Assembly (NCBI GenBank): GCA_002323795.1
Contig: DCPZ01000082.1
Span: 1 to 27,744 of the forward strand
Length of the DNA stretch: 27,744 nt
Direction of reading: 5' to 3'
Source: Flavobacteriales bacterium UBA1531
Lineage (GTDB): Bacteria > Bacteroidota > Bacteroidia > Flavobacteriales_D > Sanyastnellaceae
In this document: one piece after another, positions 1 to 7,715 of the stretch
Numbering within the stretch: position 1 is the first letter of the stretch
How the letters are laid out: every line of letters begins with the position of its first letter
Notes under the pieces: model-generated
What the model saw: the letters and a program-made list of their open reading frames with translations, nothing else
Databases searched by the model: none
Told to the model about the DNA's origin: nothing
Translations under genes and position numbers: made by a program

Positions 1-1744
1 GCGGTGAACCAATTTGTCTCCACTTTCCCCTGCCCAATTGGACTATGTAATCGGCGTTTGAAGCTGTGGCAAAAAGCGCAGCGAAAAGGAGAGCAACCCG
101 TGGCACTTCCCACCACTCGAAGGAGAACTGCCAGAGCAAAACTCCAGTGAGCAGCATGGAGATGAGCACTGGGATGAAAAGCTTCCTCAGTACATTGCCA
201 ATGGCGGTGTGCTTGTATTTTAACCATTGTGCAAAACCCACACCGAGCATAATTAGAACAGCAAGGGGTACTTGGACCAGGTGATAAGTGCGATCCAGGT
301 CTGTCCCAGGAGCAAGGTTGTGCTCACTGAGGTCGAGGAGAAAATCACTATTCAATCGTTCCCCGAGTTGCTCCAGTAAACCGCTCCATGGCTCTATGAA
401 AGCATTGAACACAGGAAGGCTTGTTTGCCAGGTGATGTGAGCGGCGCTTACCAGCAGCAGCAGAGCCCCGACAAACATCCAGAAGTCACGGCTCCACACC
501 GAGTCCTCGCCTTCTGTGCGTTCAATGTCTCTGCGATATGCCTGAATTGCAGAAGCAGCTATGACCAATAAGAACCCTGTCAAAGCTTCAATCACATAAC
601 CTTTGAAGCAGATTAGCACAAGAACGGAAATGGCCAGCAGCGCACGTTTGCGCCAGACACCTGGACGCAATAACATGATGTGCCCCAGGGTCAAAAACGA
701 GACCAGGTAGACCAACAGCTGAGGAAGAATACCGCTGTCTACAAAACTGTGAACGGATGTATCCCCTAAGATGCCGGATTTGGTTAAAAACGTACTGTAC
801 AAGACAAGCAAAAACGAAATGATGATGAAGTAGTACGTGCTGAACAGTGCGAGTGGCTTCTTCCGATTGCGATTGATCAGCAGCAGGTGACCGCCGGCCA
901 CGATTGTTAACCACGGTACCAAAGAGGAATTTTCAACGGGATCCCATGCCCAGAACCCTCCAAAACTCAATGCTTCATAGGCCCAAGCGCCTCCCATTAA
1001 TATCCCAGTTCCGAGGATCCCAATGGTGAAGAAAGACCACCGCAGCGCAGGCTGCATCCACGATCGGTCTTCACGATTTGCCAGCCCAGCAATGGCATAT
1101 GCAAATGGAACTGAGGTGGCTGCGAAACCTAGGAATAAGGTGGGCGGATGGATCGTCATCCAATAATTCTGGAGCAACGGATTGAGTCCCTGACCGTCTT
1201 GAAAGAGTGGGAAGGAAGTGAGATAGTCTGCACGCGTGGTCCATGGAAGACCCGCATATTGAGGAGCGTCGCGCAGGAATAGGAACGGATCGAGACCGAG
1301 CTGAAAATCACCGAAATAAATTCCGAGTATCATCGAAGTCAGAAAGACCTGAATCGAACTGAGCGTGGCCATAGCGTGACCAGTCCATTTTGTTTTTTTT
1401 CTCAGCAGAATCAGTCCAAGGACATTGTGCCAGAACATCCACAAAAGGAAGCCGCCTTCCTGACCTCCCCAAAAAGCGCTCAGGATGAAACGCATCGGCA
1501 TTTCATTGTTCAGGTGTTTCCAAATGTATTGGAATTCATAGCGATGGAATCCGAAGAGGATGAAAACCAATGCGATGACGGAAAAGGTTGACCAAGCGTG
1601 AATTTGGAAAGCACGCTTCCCCCAATCAGTCCAGCCCTTCAAAAAGGAAATCACCGCAGTTGAGGCGGAGGCAAACGCCAAGGCGATTAGAAACCTGCCA
1701 GTCCATGCGAGCATGGTCCATTCTCCAATGTATTCGATGGCCAT
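1..1744 (-). CDS. ccmF: CcmF/CcsA-type cytochrome c heme lyase, 3' end outside window
   Basis: Multi-pass inner-membrane heme lyase that attaches heme to the CxxCH motifs of apocytochrome c in the periplasm. I translated the reverse strand by hand; 581 codons are open from the ATG at 1744 to the left edge. The tryptophan-rich WWD heme-handling segment is at about residues 251-279 (core GGFWAWDPVENSSLVPWL). Two other CcmF hallmarks are WGGQEGGFLLW (about 92-102) and NYWMTIHPPTLFLGF (about 193-207), the latter with a conserved His. The start codon overlaps the ccmE stop by one base (TAATG), so the two are translationally coupled. It is the last visible gene of the ccm operon. The family identity is clear; the missing C terminus prevents a length comparison. 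Confidence 0.93.
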   Translation of the reverse strand, partial: MAIEYIGEWTMLAWTGRFLIALAFASASTAVISFLKGWTDWGKRAFQIHAWSTFSVIALVFILFGFHRYEFQYIWKHLNNEMPMRFILSAFWGGQEGGFLLWMFWHNVLGLILLRKKTKWTGHAMATLSSIQVFLTSMILGIYFGDFQLGLDPFLFLRDAPQYAGLPWTTRADYLTSFPLFQDGQGLNPLLQNYWMTIHPPTLFLGFAATSVPFAYAIAGLANREDRSWMQPALRWSFFTIGILGTGILMGGAWAYEALSFGGFWAWDPVENSSLVPWLTIVAGGHLLLINRNRKKPLALFSTYYFIIISFLLVLYSTFLTKSGILGDTSVHSFVDSGILPQLLVYLVSFLTLGHIMLLRPGVWRKRALLAISVLVLICFKGYVIEALTGFLLVIAASAIQAYRRDIERTEGEDSVWSRDFWMFVGALLLLVSAAHITWQTSLPVFNAFIEPWSGLLEQLGERLNSDFLLDLSEHNLAPGTDLDRTYHLVQVPLAVLIMLGVGFAQWLKYKHTAIGNVLRKLFIPVLISMLLTGVLLWQFSFEWWEVPRVALLFAALFATASNADYIVQLGRGKWRQIGSP

Positions 1745-2154
1745 TATGAATTGGAATCTCCGGTCTCACCCAAGAGAACATGGTTGCTTTCATTGTATTT
1801 CGAGGGACATTTCATCAACATTTCAGTTGCATGAAACTCACCGTCAATCATCGAACCGTACAAATCAATGGACTCGCTATTTTCGAGACCAGTCGGCTTC
1901 GCCTGTTCCAAAATAATCCGACATTTCTGACCGTCGCGGTCTTCCATGTGAAAAACCGTCGTGGTAGGGTCGACAATTGGATCATAAAGAACGGGCTCTT
2001 CCCGAACCAATGAGCCGGAGACCTTGCACTCTTCTCCGGGCGTCCTTGCTGCTTCAGCGAAGCCCACAGATCGACTCGTGCTTGTGAAGGTTGCTATGAA
2101 GGTTCCCACCAATATGGCGATGAACAGCAAGCTCATGATGTGACTTCTTTTCAT
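1744..2154 (-). CDS. ccmE: CcmE heme chaperone, CxxxY variant
   Basis: Periplasmic heme chaperone that binds heme covalently and passes it from CcmC to CcmF. It has 136 residues with an N-terminal membrane anchor at about 7-24 followed by a small OB-fold-like beta domain. The heme-binding motif near the C terminus reads LMKCPSKYNE, with Cys116 and Tyr120. Enterobacterial CcmE has His in the first position (HxxxY); a CxxxY form is known from Desulfovibrio and some archaea (System I*). The start overlaps the stop of the upstream ccmD-like gene (ATGA), and the stop overlaps the ccmF start. Position in the operon and fold both support the call. Confidence 0.92.
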   Translation of the reverse strand: MKRSHIMSLLFIAILVGTFIATFTSTSRSVGFAEAARTPGEECKVSGSLVREEPVLYDPIVDPTTTVFHMEDRDGQKCRIILEQAKPTGLENSESIDLYGSMIDGEFHATEMLMKCPSKYNESNHVLLGETGDSNS

Positions 2155-2345
2155 GACTCCTGCTGGTTTTTGGATTTCAATTTTGCTTCCATGCTTTTGA
2201 GACGCGATTCAGCGCGCCACATCCATAGACCAAAGCCGATTAGCAATATGAGCGCGATGGCTAACACGACCATTGCCTTGCCGCTTCCAAAGAACCACCC
2301 TTCTAGCGGGTGAGCTTGAATCAGAATTGAGAGCAATGAGTCCAT
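2151..2345 (-). CDS. Small CcmD-like membrane protein
   Basis: A 64-residue protein with one transmembrane segment (about residues 24-44, starting AMVVLAIALIL) followed by a basic and charged tail (RAESRLKSMEAKLKSKNQQE). Size, topology and position between ccmC and ccmE match CcmD, the small subunit that helps release holo-CcmE from CcmABC. CcmD proteins are poorly conserved, so the call rests on context. I chose the ATG at 2345, which overlaps the end of ccmC by 25 bases. A longer frame from 2396 would add 17 residues lying deeper inside ccmC. The stop overlaps the ccmE start as ATGA. Confidence 0.7.
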   Translation of the reverse strand: MDSLLSILIQAHPLEGWFFGSGKAMVVLAIALILLIGFGLWMWRAESRLKSMEAKLKSKNQQES

Positions 2346-3385
2346 GTGAGTAGTTTTTGCAAGCGAGTGAAACGCAAATTGATGCGATACATCCAAATTC
2401 CGATGAAGATCCAGCCAATCACTGCAGGATAGAAAGCTGCTCGAAGCGCGCTGTCCAAGTCATATGAATTGAAGCCGGGATTACCTCCTTTACCTGGATG
2501 AAGGCTTTCCGTAAAACGTGGCAGAACCATCAGCAGAATGATGAGGATGATGAACGCAAATAAGTTATAAACCGCGCTCAATCGCGCCCGGAGTGGAGCA
2601 TTGTCCAAGCTGTTTCGAAGCACCATGTACCCTGAATACACCAATACCGTGACCAACGCTCCATTCAGTTGCGGATCGTCAACCCACCATGCTCCCCAAG
2701 TGAAACGCGCCCAAAAACTGCCTGTAATCAAGCCCAAAAACCCGAACAAAAGGCCGACTTTGACTGCTGCTTCTGACTTCTCATCTTCAGCGAGGTTGCG
2801 CGCAGTGGCGAGCTGTTTGATTGAAGCGACGAAAGCAATGCCCATGAGAACAAACATGGTGAACCACATCGGCACGTGAAGCATCAGATTGCGAATGGTT
2901 TCTAAAATGCGTGGTTGATAGGGAAAGTGAAAAGGCAACTTCGCTTCGAATTCTACAATGGAGATTGCGGGCAAGGTGAGAGATTCATCGATGAAGCGAT
3001 CGGACAAAAACAGACCGTTTTCCAAAAGCAGCGTTCCATCGATGGGATGATTGATCAATACATCCCAAGATTTCGAGGGCAGCGAATAGGGCAAGGAGAC
3101 CCCGATTCTTGCATGAGTATCATCGATGACTTCGATGACCTCCAATTTGGACAGATTGGTCTTCGAACGCACGATCACCTGAAGTTGGTCAGGTTGACTG
3201 CTCCAATGGGTGCCAAAACCCGTGAGGAAATATTCAGGGAGAGGACGATCCGAATCCACTTGGGTTGTGGCATTGCCCGTATTGCTCAGTTCCAGCAAAC
3301 CCGGGCCCATAGGCACCGTGAAAACCATGACAAAGACATATGCAATGAGGGCAAAGCCTCCTATTTTCCAAATGTTGTGACCCAT
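2321..3385 (-). CDS. ccmC: CcmC heme-handling protein with extra N-terminal periplasmic domain
   Basis: Inner-membrane protein that loads heme onto CcmE. At 354 residues it is about 110 longer than E. coli CcmC (245). The extra part is a soluble, beta-rich stretch at about residues 31-155, between the first membrane helix (about 8-30) and the second (about 165-188). The CcmC core is recognisable: RNLMLHVPMWF with His170, the WWD segment at 229-239 (TWGAWWVDDPQ), and a second candidate heme-ligand His296 (SLHPG). The WWD segment has Asp where the proteobacterial WGxWWxWDxR pattern has Trp. It starts 6 bases after the ccmB stop. Confidence 0.9.
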   Translation of the reverse strand: MGHNIWKIGGFALIAYVFVMVFTVPMGPGLLELSNTGNATTQVDSDRPLPEYFLTGFGTHWSSQPDQLQVIVRSKTNLSKLEVIEVIDDTHARIGVSLPYSLPSKSWDVLINHPIDGTLLLENGLFLSDRFIDESLTLPAISIVEFEAKLPFHFPYQPRILETIRNLMLHVPMWFTMFVLMGIAFVASIKQLATARNLAEDEKSEAAVKVGLLFGFLGLITGSFWARFTWGAWWVDDPQLNGALVTVLVYSGYMVLRNSLDNAPLRARLSAVYNLFAFIILIILLMVLPRFTESLHPGKGGNPGFNSYDLDSALRAAFYPAVIGWIFIGIWMYRINLRFTRLQKLLTWTHCSQF

Positions 3386-3391
3386 TGGTAA

Positions 3392-4093
3392 TTAATCTCT
3401 CCAAAGATAAGGGAAGAGGATGTAGCCCAATGCCCCGAAACCGCCACTTAATGTTGCCAAAAAAAGCAAGTTATGCGCAGTATCAGCAAAGGAAACGCCA
3501 TTCAGGACGTCCATGCCATATTGCGTGGCAATGAGGATAACAGGAATGATAAGAGGGAGACCGAGAACAGCGATCAAACCGAATCCACCGTTAGCCCGAA
3601 TGGCAAGAGTTTGAATCATGGCCAATAGAGAAGCCATGGCAATGGATGTCGCTTGCATACCACAGAAAAACCAAAGAGCTCGCCCTGTACTCAGATCTTC
3701 AGAACCCATAAAGAGTGTGAATGCGACGAACACAATGCAGGTGATTCCACTCAGCAACATGGCGAAAAAAGTCATTCGCGCCAAAATCCACTCCCGCGGG
3801 TGCAATACGTGGATGAGATAAGAGCGCATCTCTGGCGCATCTTCTGGCCAAGGTTTTGAGACGGCATTGAAAGCTGAAAAAAGGAGAACCACCCAAGCGA
3901 GCGCATTCCAAGTTTCTGCATCTGCCCTCGAGCCAGCCACCTGATAGCAGGTGTAAACAGCGCAAATGGCAAACAAAATTAGTCCGGCTAACCCGTTTTT
4001 TTTGCGAAATTCCATTCGGAACGCATGACGGGTGAGATGAACGTAACGTGACCAAGAAGGAGGCGTAACCTTATGTGCTCGACCGCTATTCAT
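3392..4093 (-). CDS. ccmB: CcmB heme exporter-type membrane subunit
   Basis: Permease subunit of the CcmAB ABC complex, which uses ATP to release heme-loaded CcmE from CcmC. It has 233 residues, close to the usual length of about 220, with six hydrophobic segments after an amphipathic N terminus (HLTRHAFRMEFRKKNGL). The motif around residues 75-100 (FSAFNAVSKPWPEDA, then HVLHPREWILA) is typical of CcmB. No ccmA ATPase gene lies next to it; the gene upstream, 3 bases away, encodes an exonuclease. CcmB would therefore have to pair with a CcmA encoded elsewhere. Confidence 0.9.
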   Translation of the reverse strand: MNSGRAHKVTPPSWSRYVHLTRHAFRMEFRKKNGLAGLILFAICAVYTCYQVAGSRADAETWNALAWVVLLFSAFNAVSKPWPEDAPEMRSYLIHVLHPREWILARMTFFAMLLSGITCIVFVAFTLFMGSEDLSTGRALWFFCGMQATSIAMASLLAMIQTLAIRANGGFGLIAVLGLPLIIPVILIATQYGMDVLNGVSFADTAHNLLFLATLSGGFGALGYILFPYLWRD

Positions 4094-4096
4094 GAC

Positions 4097-4660
4097 TCAA
4101 TCATTGACATTTAGAAGTTCCATTGGTTTTGCAATGACCTGAAACAGCCTTGCCATGTTGCGAGCATCCTCGATGGCTCTATGTTGGGTGCCGCTGTATG
4201 AGAGGCCTTCCAGTTCCATGGCATTTTTGAGGCCAATTTGATTTCGGCTGTCTTTCCACTTGCTGTAATGGTGCTGCAGGCAAGCATGGTAACGCAGCCA
4301 AGGAAGTTCCATGTCGTGAAGTTTACTGTCATTGAGCAGCTGACGTTTGTCGAATTCGCCCCAACTCATGAGCACAGTTCTTACCTCTCGAGGATTCATC
4401 CAATCTTCAAACGCTTCAACCGCTTCATCAAAATGCGGGGCTCCTTCGATGTCGTTTTGGGTAATGCTGGTAAGTTTCGTGCAGAACTTTGAGATTTCAG
4501 GATGCAGCAGGGGGCGAACAAAGAGGCAAAATTCGGAAATTATTTCTAGATTTTCGTCCACTTTCACAGCGCCAATCTCAATGATTTCGACTTGCTTGGG
4601 TGCTCGGCTTCTCCAGCACGTAGCCTCCAAATCATAGATGATAAAATGCCGTTGATTCAT
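4097..4660 (-). CDS. DEDDh 3'-5' exonuclease, KapD/ERI-like
   Basis: A 187-residue single-domain exonuclease of the DnaQ superfamily. All catalytic residues are visible: Exo I DLEAT with Asp10 and Glu12, Exo II SWGEFDKRQL with Asp104, and Exo III QHRAIEDARNMA with His160 and Asp165. It may act on RNA or single-stranded DNA; the substrate cannot be read from the sequence. The frame is open further upstream to 4891, but that part runs through the divergent sirtuin gene. The ATG at 4660 places Exo I in its usual position near the N terminus and sits just downstream of a promoter box at 4667-4674. It heads the ccm operon (3-base gap to ccmB). Confidence 0.85.
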   Translation of the reverse strand: MNQRHFIIYDLEATCWRSRAPKQVEIIEIGAVKVDENLEIISEFCLFVRPLLHPEISKFCTKLTSITQNDIEGAPHFDEAVEAFEDWMNPREVRTVLMSWGEFDKRQLLNDSKLHDMELPWLRYHACLQHHYSKWKDSRNQIGLKNAMELEGLSYSGTQHRAIEDARNMARLFQVIAKPMELLNVND

Positions 4661-4666
4661 GTTTTC

Positions 4667-4674
4667 CAAAGATA
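4667..4674 (-). promoter_or_regulatory. Bacteroidota -7 promoter box for exonuclease-ccm operon
   Basis: The minus strand reads TATCTTTG, a full match to the Bacteroidota consensus TAnnTTTG. Only six bases (GAAAAC) separate it from the ATG at 4660, so the transcript would have almost no leader. I see no clear -33 TTG at the expected distance. A short palindrome, GCGTTTACGC, lies just upstream at 4676-4685 in the 46-base gap shared with the divergent sirtuin. Confidence 0.6.
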
Positions 4675-4706
4675 GGCGTTTACGCGGAGTGATTTTGGAG
4701 TGATTC

Positions 4707-5438
4707 ATGGCTGAAATCGCTGAAATGACTCGATGCTTATCTTGTCCCATGCAACGACCGCAGCGTTTGGTGATATTTTCTGGGGCAGGGATGAGCGCAG
4801 AAAGCGGCATACCTACGTTTCGCGGTGCACAAGGGCTTTGGGAAGGCCACAGCATCGAAGAAGTCGCAACTCCGCAGGCTTGGAATGACAATGCGGCCTT
4901 GGTGCGCAGGTTTTACAATGAACGAAGAAGACATCTTATGAGGTGTCAGCCCAACGAGGGCCATCACATCATTGCCCGTTGGGCAGAACAATTTAATGTT
5001 CGGATCATCACTCAAAATGTCGATGATTTGCACGAAAGAGCAGGCTCGAATGAGGTGCTGCATTTGCATGGCGAATTGATGCGTTCACGAAGCCTTGGAC
5101 CGTCGGGAGAGGTCATGGAAATGGTCGACTGGGAAATGAAATCTTCGGATCGTTGTCCTAATGGGCATCATGTTCGGCCTCACATTGTATGGTTTGGTGA
5201 AGATGTTCCGAATATGGACGCTGCCGTATCCATTGTGCAACAGGCCGATTGTTTGCTGGTGGTCGGAACCTCTTTGCAGGTTTATCCAGCGGCACAATTG
5301 GCATACATCGCCGCTCCCGGCGTGCCGGTTCATGTGATTGATCCCAGCGCTTCTGCTCTTTCGATTGATTCCGCTCATCCCTGGCCCGTTGGCGCTTCGG
5401 AGGGCTTGCGCATGTTGGATGCTCAATGGTTCACCTGA
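4707..5438 (+). CDS. cobB: Sirtuin-type NAD-dependent protein deacylase (CobB/SIRT5-like)
   Basis: Removes acyl groups from lysines using NAD+, in the cytoplasm. It has 243 residues. Visible motifs are the NAD-binding GAGMSAESGIPTFRG (26-40), TQNVDDLHERAG (102-113), catalytic His121 in LHLHGEL, and VVGTSLQVYPAA. The FYNERR segment supplies Tyr70 and Arg73, the YxxR pair that in SIRT5 and CobB favours succinyl or malonyl lysine. The usual zinc site of two CxxC pairs is absent: that region (about 127-155) has only Cys150. Met7 or Met15 could be the true start. It is transcribed divergently from the exonuclease and convergently with accC. Confidence 0.88.
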   Translation: MAEIAEMTRCLSCPMQRPQRLVIFSGAGMSAESGIPTFRGAQGLWEGHSIEEVATPQAWNDNAALVRRFYNERRRHLMRCQPNEGHHIIARWAEQFNVRIITQNVDDLHERAGSNEVLHLHGELMRSRSLGPSGEVMEMVDWEMKSSDRCPNGHHVRPHIVWFGEDVPNMDAAVSIVQQADCLLVVGTSLQVYPAAQLAYIAAPGVPVHVIDPSASALSIDSAHPWPVGASEGLRMLDAQWFT

Positions 5439-5462
5439 AAAAGCTCGGCCTGCCCGAAAGGG

Positions 5463-6983
5463 TCAGCAAGACGGGTGCTTGCGATTTTTCCAATTTGAAA
5501 CGGACTTGGCCTCTTCGGCTTCAGAAGCTTCCGAAGGTCTAGCTTTCACTTTGCTTATCATCCCAACGACAAGCATGGCCAAGTCTGAATCATCAAGCGA
5601 GGAGGCCCGCTCCAATGCTTCTGTATGAAAATGCTCGTTTACAAAGTGTGTGTCAAAATTACCGCTTCGAAATGCGCCATGGTCAATCGCAAATCGACCA
5701 AAATCAAGGGTCGTAGAAACACCGGTGATTTCATACTCATCGATGGCCATGAGTGTACGTTCAATCGCTGCGTCTCGATTGTGTCCGTGGACGACTAGCT
5801 TAGCCAGCATGGGATCGTAGTAGATGGGTATTTCTTGGCCTTCTTCTACACCGTCATCTACGCGGACTCCAGGCCCTGAAGGGGTGGCATATCGCTGTAA
5901 AGTTCCTGTAGTGGGCAAAAATCCTGCACGGGCATCTTCGGCGTAAACCCGGACTTCGATCGCGTGTCCTCGGATTTCCAAGTCTGCTTGTTCAAATGCC
6001 AGGGTGTGTCCCTCGGCTATTCGAATTTGTTCCCTGACCAAATCCACATTTGTGATGCACTCGGTTATCGGGTGTTCCACTTGCAACCGCGTATTCATCT
6101 CTAGGAAATAGAACCGATTTTGGTCATCGAGCAGGAACTCGACAGTGCCAGCTCCTTCATAATTGCAGCTTTTGGCAACTTGGATGGCGCAGCGACCCAT
6201 TTCGTCTCGCAGTTCAGGAGAGAGTACTGCCGATGGGGCTTCTTCAATCACTTTTTGATGCCTTCGCTGAATGCTGCACTCCCGCTCAAAGAGGTGAACG
6301 CAATTTCCGTGTGCATCTGCAAGTATTTGAATTTCAATGTGACGCGGTGAAGTCACAAAACGTTCAATGAAAACAGAACCGTCTCCAAAGGAATTGACCG
6401 CTTCGGATACCGCTCTTTCGAAAGCATTCGGGAGGTCGGACATTTTGTCTACGACGCGCATGCCTTTTCCGCCCCCGCCCGCACTGGCTTTGATGAGCAA
6501 AGGGAATCCAATTTTTTCAGCCACTACTTGTGCTTCTTGTACATCAAGAATTGGATGATCGGTGCCGGGTACAAGCGGCACTCCGAAGGGTTTGACCGTT
6601 TCTTTCGCCGCTAATTTGGAGCCCATGGTTTGAATGGCCTCAGCTTGGGGACCAATGAATGCGATGTTTGCTTTGCGCACGGCATTTGCGAACCCCGCAT
6701 TTTCAGACAAAAATCCGTATCCGGGATGGATGGCGTCGGCTTGAACGGAAAGTGCTGCTTCAATGATCCTTTCTCCGATAAGATAGCTTTCGGAGGATGG
6801 GGCTGGGCCAATGTGAATGGCTTCATCCGCGTACCTTGCAAACAATGCATCTTTATCTGCATCGGAGAACACTGCTACGGTCTTGATGCCCATTTCTCGT
6901 GCCGTTTTCATGACACGCAAGGCGATTTCACCGCGGTTCGCAACTAAGATTTTTTGGATTGGTCGGATGGTGTTGGCGTTCAT
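5463..6983 (-). CDS. accC: Biotin carboxylase subunit of an acyl-CoA carboxylase
   Basis: ATP-dependent carboxylation of the biotin carried by BCCP, the first half-reaction of acetyl- or propionyl-CoA carboxylase. It has 506 residues: N-terminal domain starting KILVANRGEIALR, ATP-grasp domain with KASAGGGGKGMR (165-176) and the ECSIQRRHQKVIEEAPS segment, catalytic EMNTRLQVEH (295-304), and the C-terminal domain. It has no biotinyl domain, so a separate BCCP is needed. The tail after about residue 480 is acidic and not conserved-looking. An in-frame ATG at 7022 would overlap the SRP RNA gene, so I use 6983. The substrate could be acetyl- or propionyl-CoA. A bioY transporter gene lies elsewhere in the window. 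Confidence 0.93.
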   Translation of the reverse strand: MNANTIRPIQKILVANRGEIALRVMKTAREMGIKTVAVFSDADKDALFARYADEAIHIGPAPSSESYLIGERIIEAALSVQADAIHPGYGFLSENAGFANAVRKANIAFIGPQAEAIQTMGSKLAAKETVKPFGVPLVPGTDHPILDVQEAQVVAEKIGFPLLIKASAGGGGKGMRVVDKMSDLPNAFERAVSEAVNSFGDGSVFIERFVTSPRHIEIQILADAHGNCVHLFERECSIQRRHQKVIEEAPSAVLSPELRDEMGRCAIQVAKSCNYEGAGTVEFLLDDQNRFYFLEMNTRLQVEHPITECITNVDLVREQIRIAEGHTLAFEQADLEIRGHAIEVRVYAEDARAGFLPTTGTLQRYATPSGPGVRVDDGVEEGQEIPIYYDPMLAKLVVHGHNRDAAIERTLMAIDEYEITGVSTTLDFGRFAIDHGAFRSGNFDTHFVNEHFHTEALERASSLDDSDLAMLVVGMISKVKARPSEASEAEEAKSVSNWKNRKHPSC

Positions 6984-7015
6984 TGCTGGGGGGCTCAAAT
7001 CCGAGGGAAAAAGGT

Positions 7016-7113
7016 GGGGCAAGCGATTCCTATCGCACCGCTACAACCGCCTACCCTTGCTACCTTCCGGTCCTGGGGGAGTTGGCGGGAGCTGGTCGTA
7101 AGAGACTTGCCCC
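7016..7113 (-). ncRNA. ffs: Signal recognition particle RNA (4.5S, small bacterial type)
   Basis: Scaffold RNA of the SRP, which binds Ffh and targets nascent membrane proteins. The minus strand contains the conserved apical segment AGGACCGGAAGGTAGCAA, matching the Ffh-binding GGAAGG region of 4.5S RNAs. The two ends pair as GGGGCAAG with CTTGCCCC, and internal segments pair as CTCCCGCC with GGCGG, giving a hairpin of about 98 bases. A run of five T follows at 7012-7008, a likely terminator with the terminal stem. A TATCTTTG box lies 3 bases before the 5' end, fixing the start. Confidence 0.9.
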
Positions 7114-7116
7114 AGG

Positions 7117-7124
7117 CAAAGATA
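7117..7124 (-). promoter_or_regulatory. -7 promoter box of the SRP RNA gene
   Basis: The minus strand reads TATCTTTG (TAnnTTTG consensus), followed by CCT and then the first G of the SRP RNA. This spacing gives an independent estimate of where transcription starts relative to this box in this organism: about 4 bases after it. No TTG is seen at the classic -33 distance. Confidence 0.7.
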
Positions 7125-7158
7125 CCATAGAAATTGTGGCTTGTGCTACCTTGCAACC

Positions 7159-7680
7159 ATGAATTTGAATCAGAATGCCTTGAATCAAGGCGGAGCTGCA
7201 GGTGCTTTGGTCGTTGTGGTGAAATTGATTGCTTATCTGCTAGGAATTGAAGCCTACATGAGCACGCTCGTGAGCTTGGGCTCTTTGGTGTTTATTATCG
7301 CTGGTATGTGCATCGCTTGCATTGCGACACGAAAAATTGAAGGACACCTCACATTTCAGGATGCTTTTCGGACTGCTTGGCTCGCTGCGGCATTGGCTAC
7401 GGGAGTTGTACTGGTGTTTGAGGTTTTGCTGTTCGCTCTGATTGACCCAGAGATGACGACCAAGGTTGTTGATTTTACTGTGGAAAGCATGCAAAATGAC
7501 TTGTCTGGTTTCATGGCAATGTCTGATAGCATCATCGAAGAAACCCGAGCGAGCATGTTGTGGTGGTCTGGGGCAGGAGGGAAGTCGATGGGATGGTTGA
7601 TTGGCCTCGCTTTTTGGGCAGTAGTTTCTGCGATCGTGGGCGCTGTTTTTAAGCGCAATTCGGCAGATGCGATTCGTTGA
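7159..7680 (+). CDS. DUF4199 family membrane protein
   Basis: A 173-residue protein of unknown function with about four membrane segments (roughly 13-33, 39-62, 75-99 and 145-167). The layout and the dimeric-looking hydrophobic pattern match the DUF4199 family, which in Bacteroidota commonly sits just upstream of a GT2 glycosyltransferase, as here (35-base gap). I chose the ATG at 7159 (MNLNQNAL) over one at 7141, because a TACCTTG element at 7147-7153 would then precede the start. A role in envelope glycan or lipid synthesis is an inference from the neighbour only. Confidence 0.75.
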   Translation: MNLNQNALNQGGAAGALVVVVKLIAYLLGIEAYMSTLVSLGSLVFIIAGMCIACIATRKIEGHLTFQDAFRTAWLAAALATGVVLVFEVLLFALIDPEMTTKVVDFTVESMQNDLSGFMAMSDSIIEETRASMLWWSGAGGKSMGWLIGLAFWAVVSAIVGAVFKRNSADAIR

Positions 7681-7703
7681 AACCATAGACAGAGAATTGC
7701 CGT

Positions 7704-7710
7704 AAAGGAG
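7704..7710 (+). promoter_or_regulatory. Shine-Dalgarno sequence of the GT2 gene
   Basis: AAAGGAG ends five bases before the ATG at 7716. It is one of the few strong ribosome binding sites in this window and fixes the start of the glycosyltransferase. Confidence 0.65.
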
Positions 7711-7715
7711 ACACG

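Noticed and set aside
588..914. 108-codon frame on the minus strand
   Set aside because: It is a shadow in another frame of the clearly coding ccmF, whose WWD motif and helices cover this region.
4661..4891. 77-codon upstream extension of the exonuclease frame
   Set aside because: It runs antisense through the sirtuin gene, lacks family similarity, and lies upstream of a good promoter box at 4667-4674.
6984..7022. Start of accC at 7022
   Set aside because: It would overlap the 3' end of the SRP RNA and adds 13 residues not typical of biotin carboxylase.
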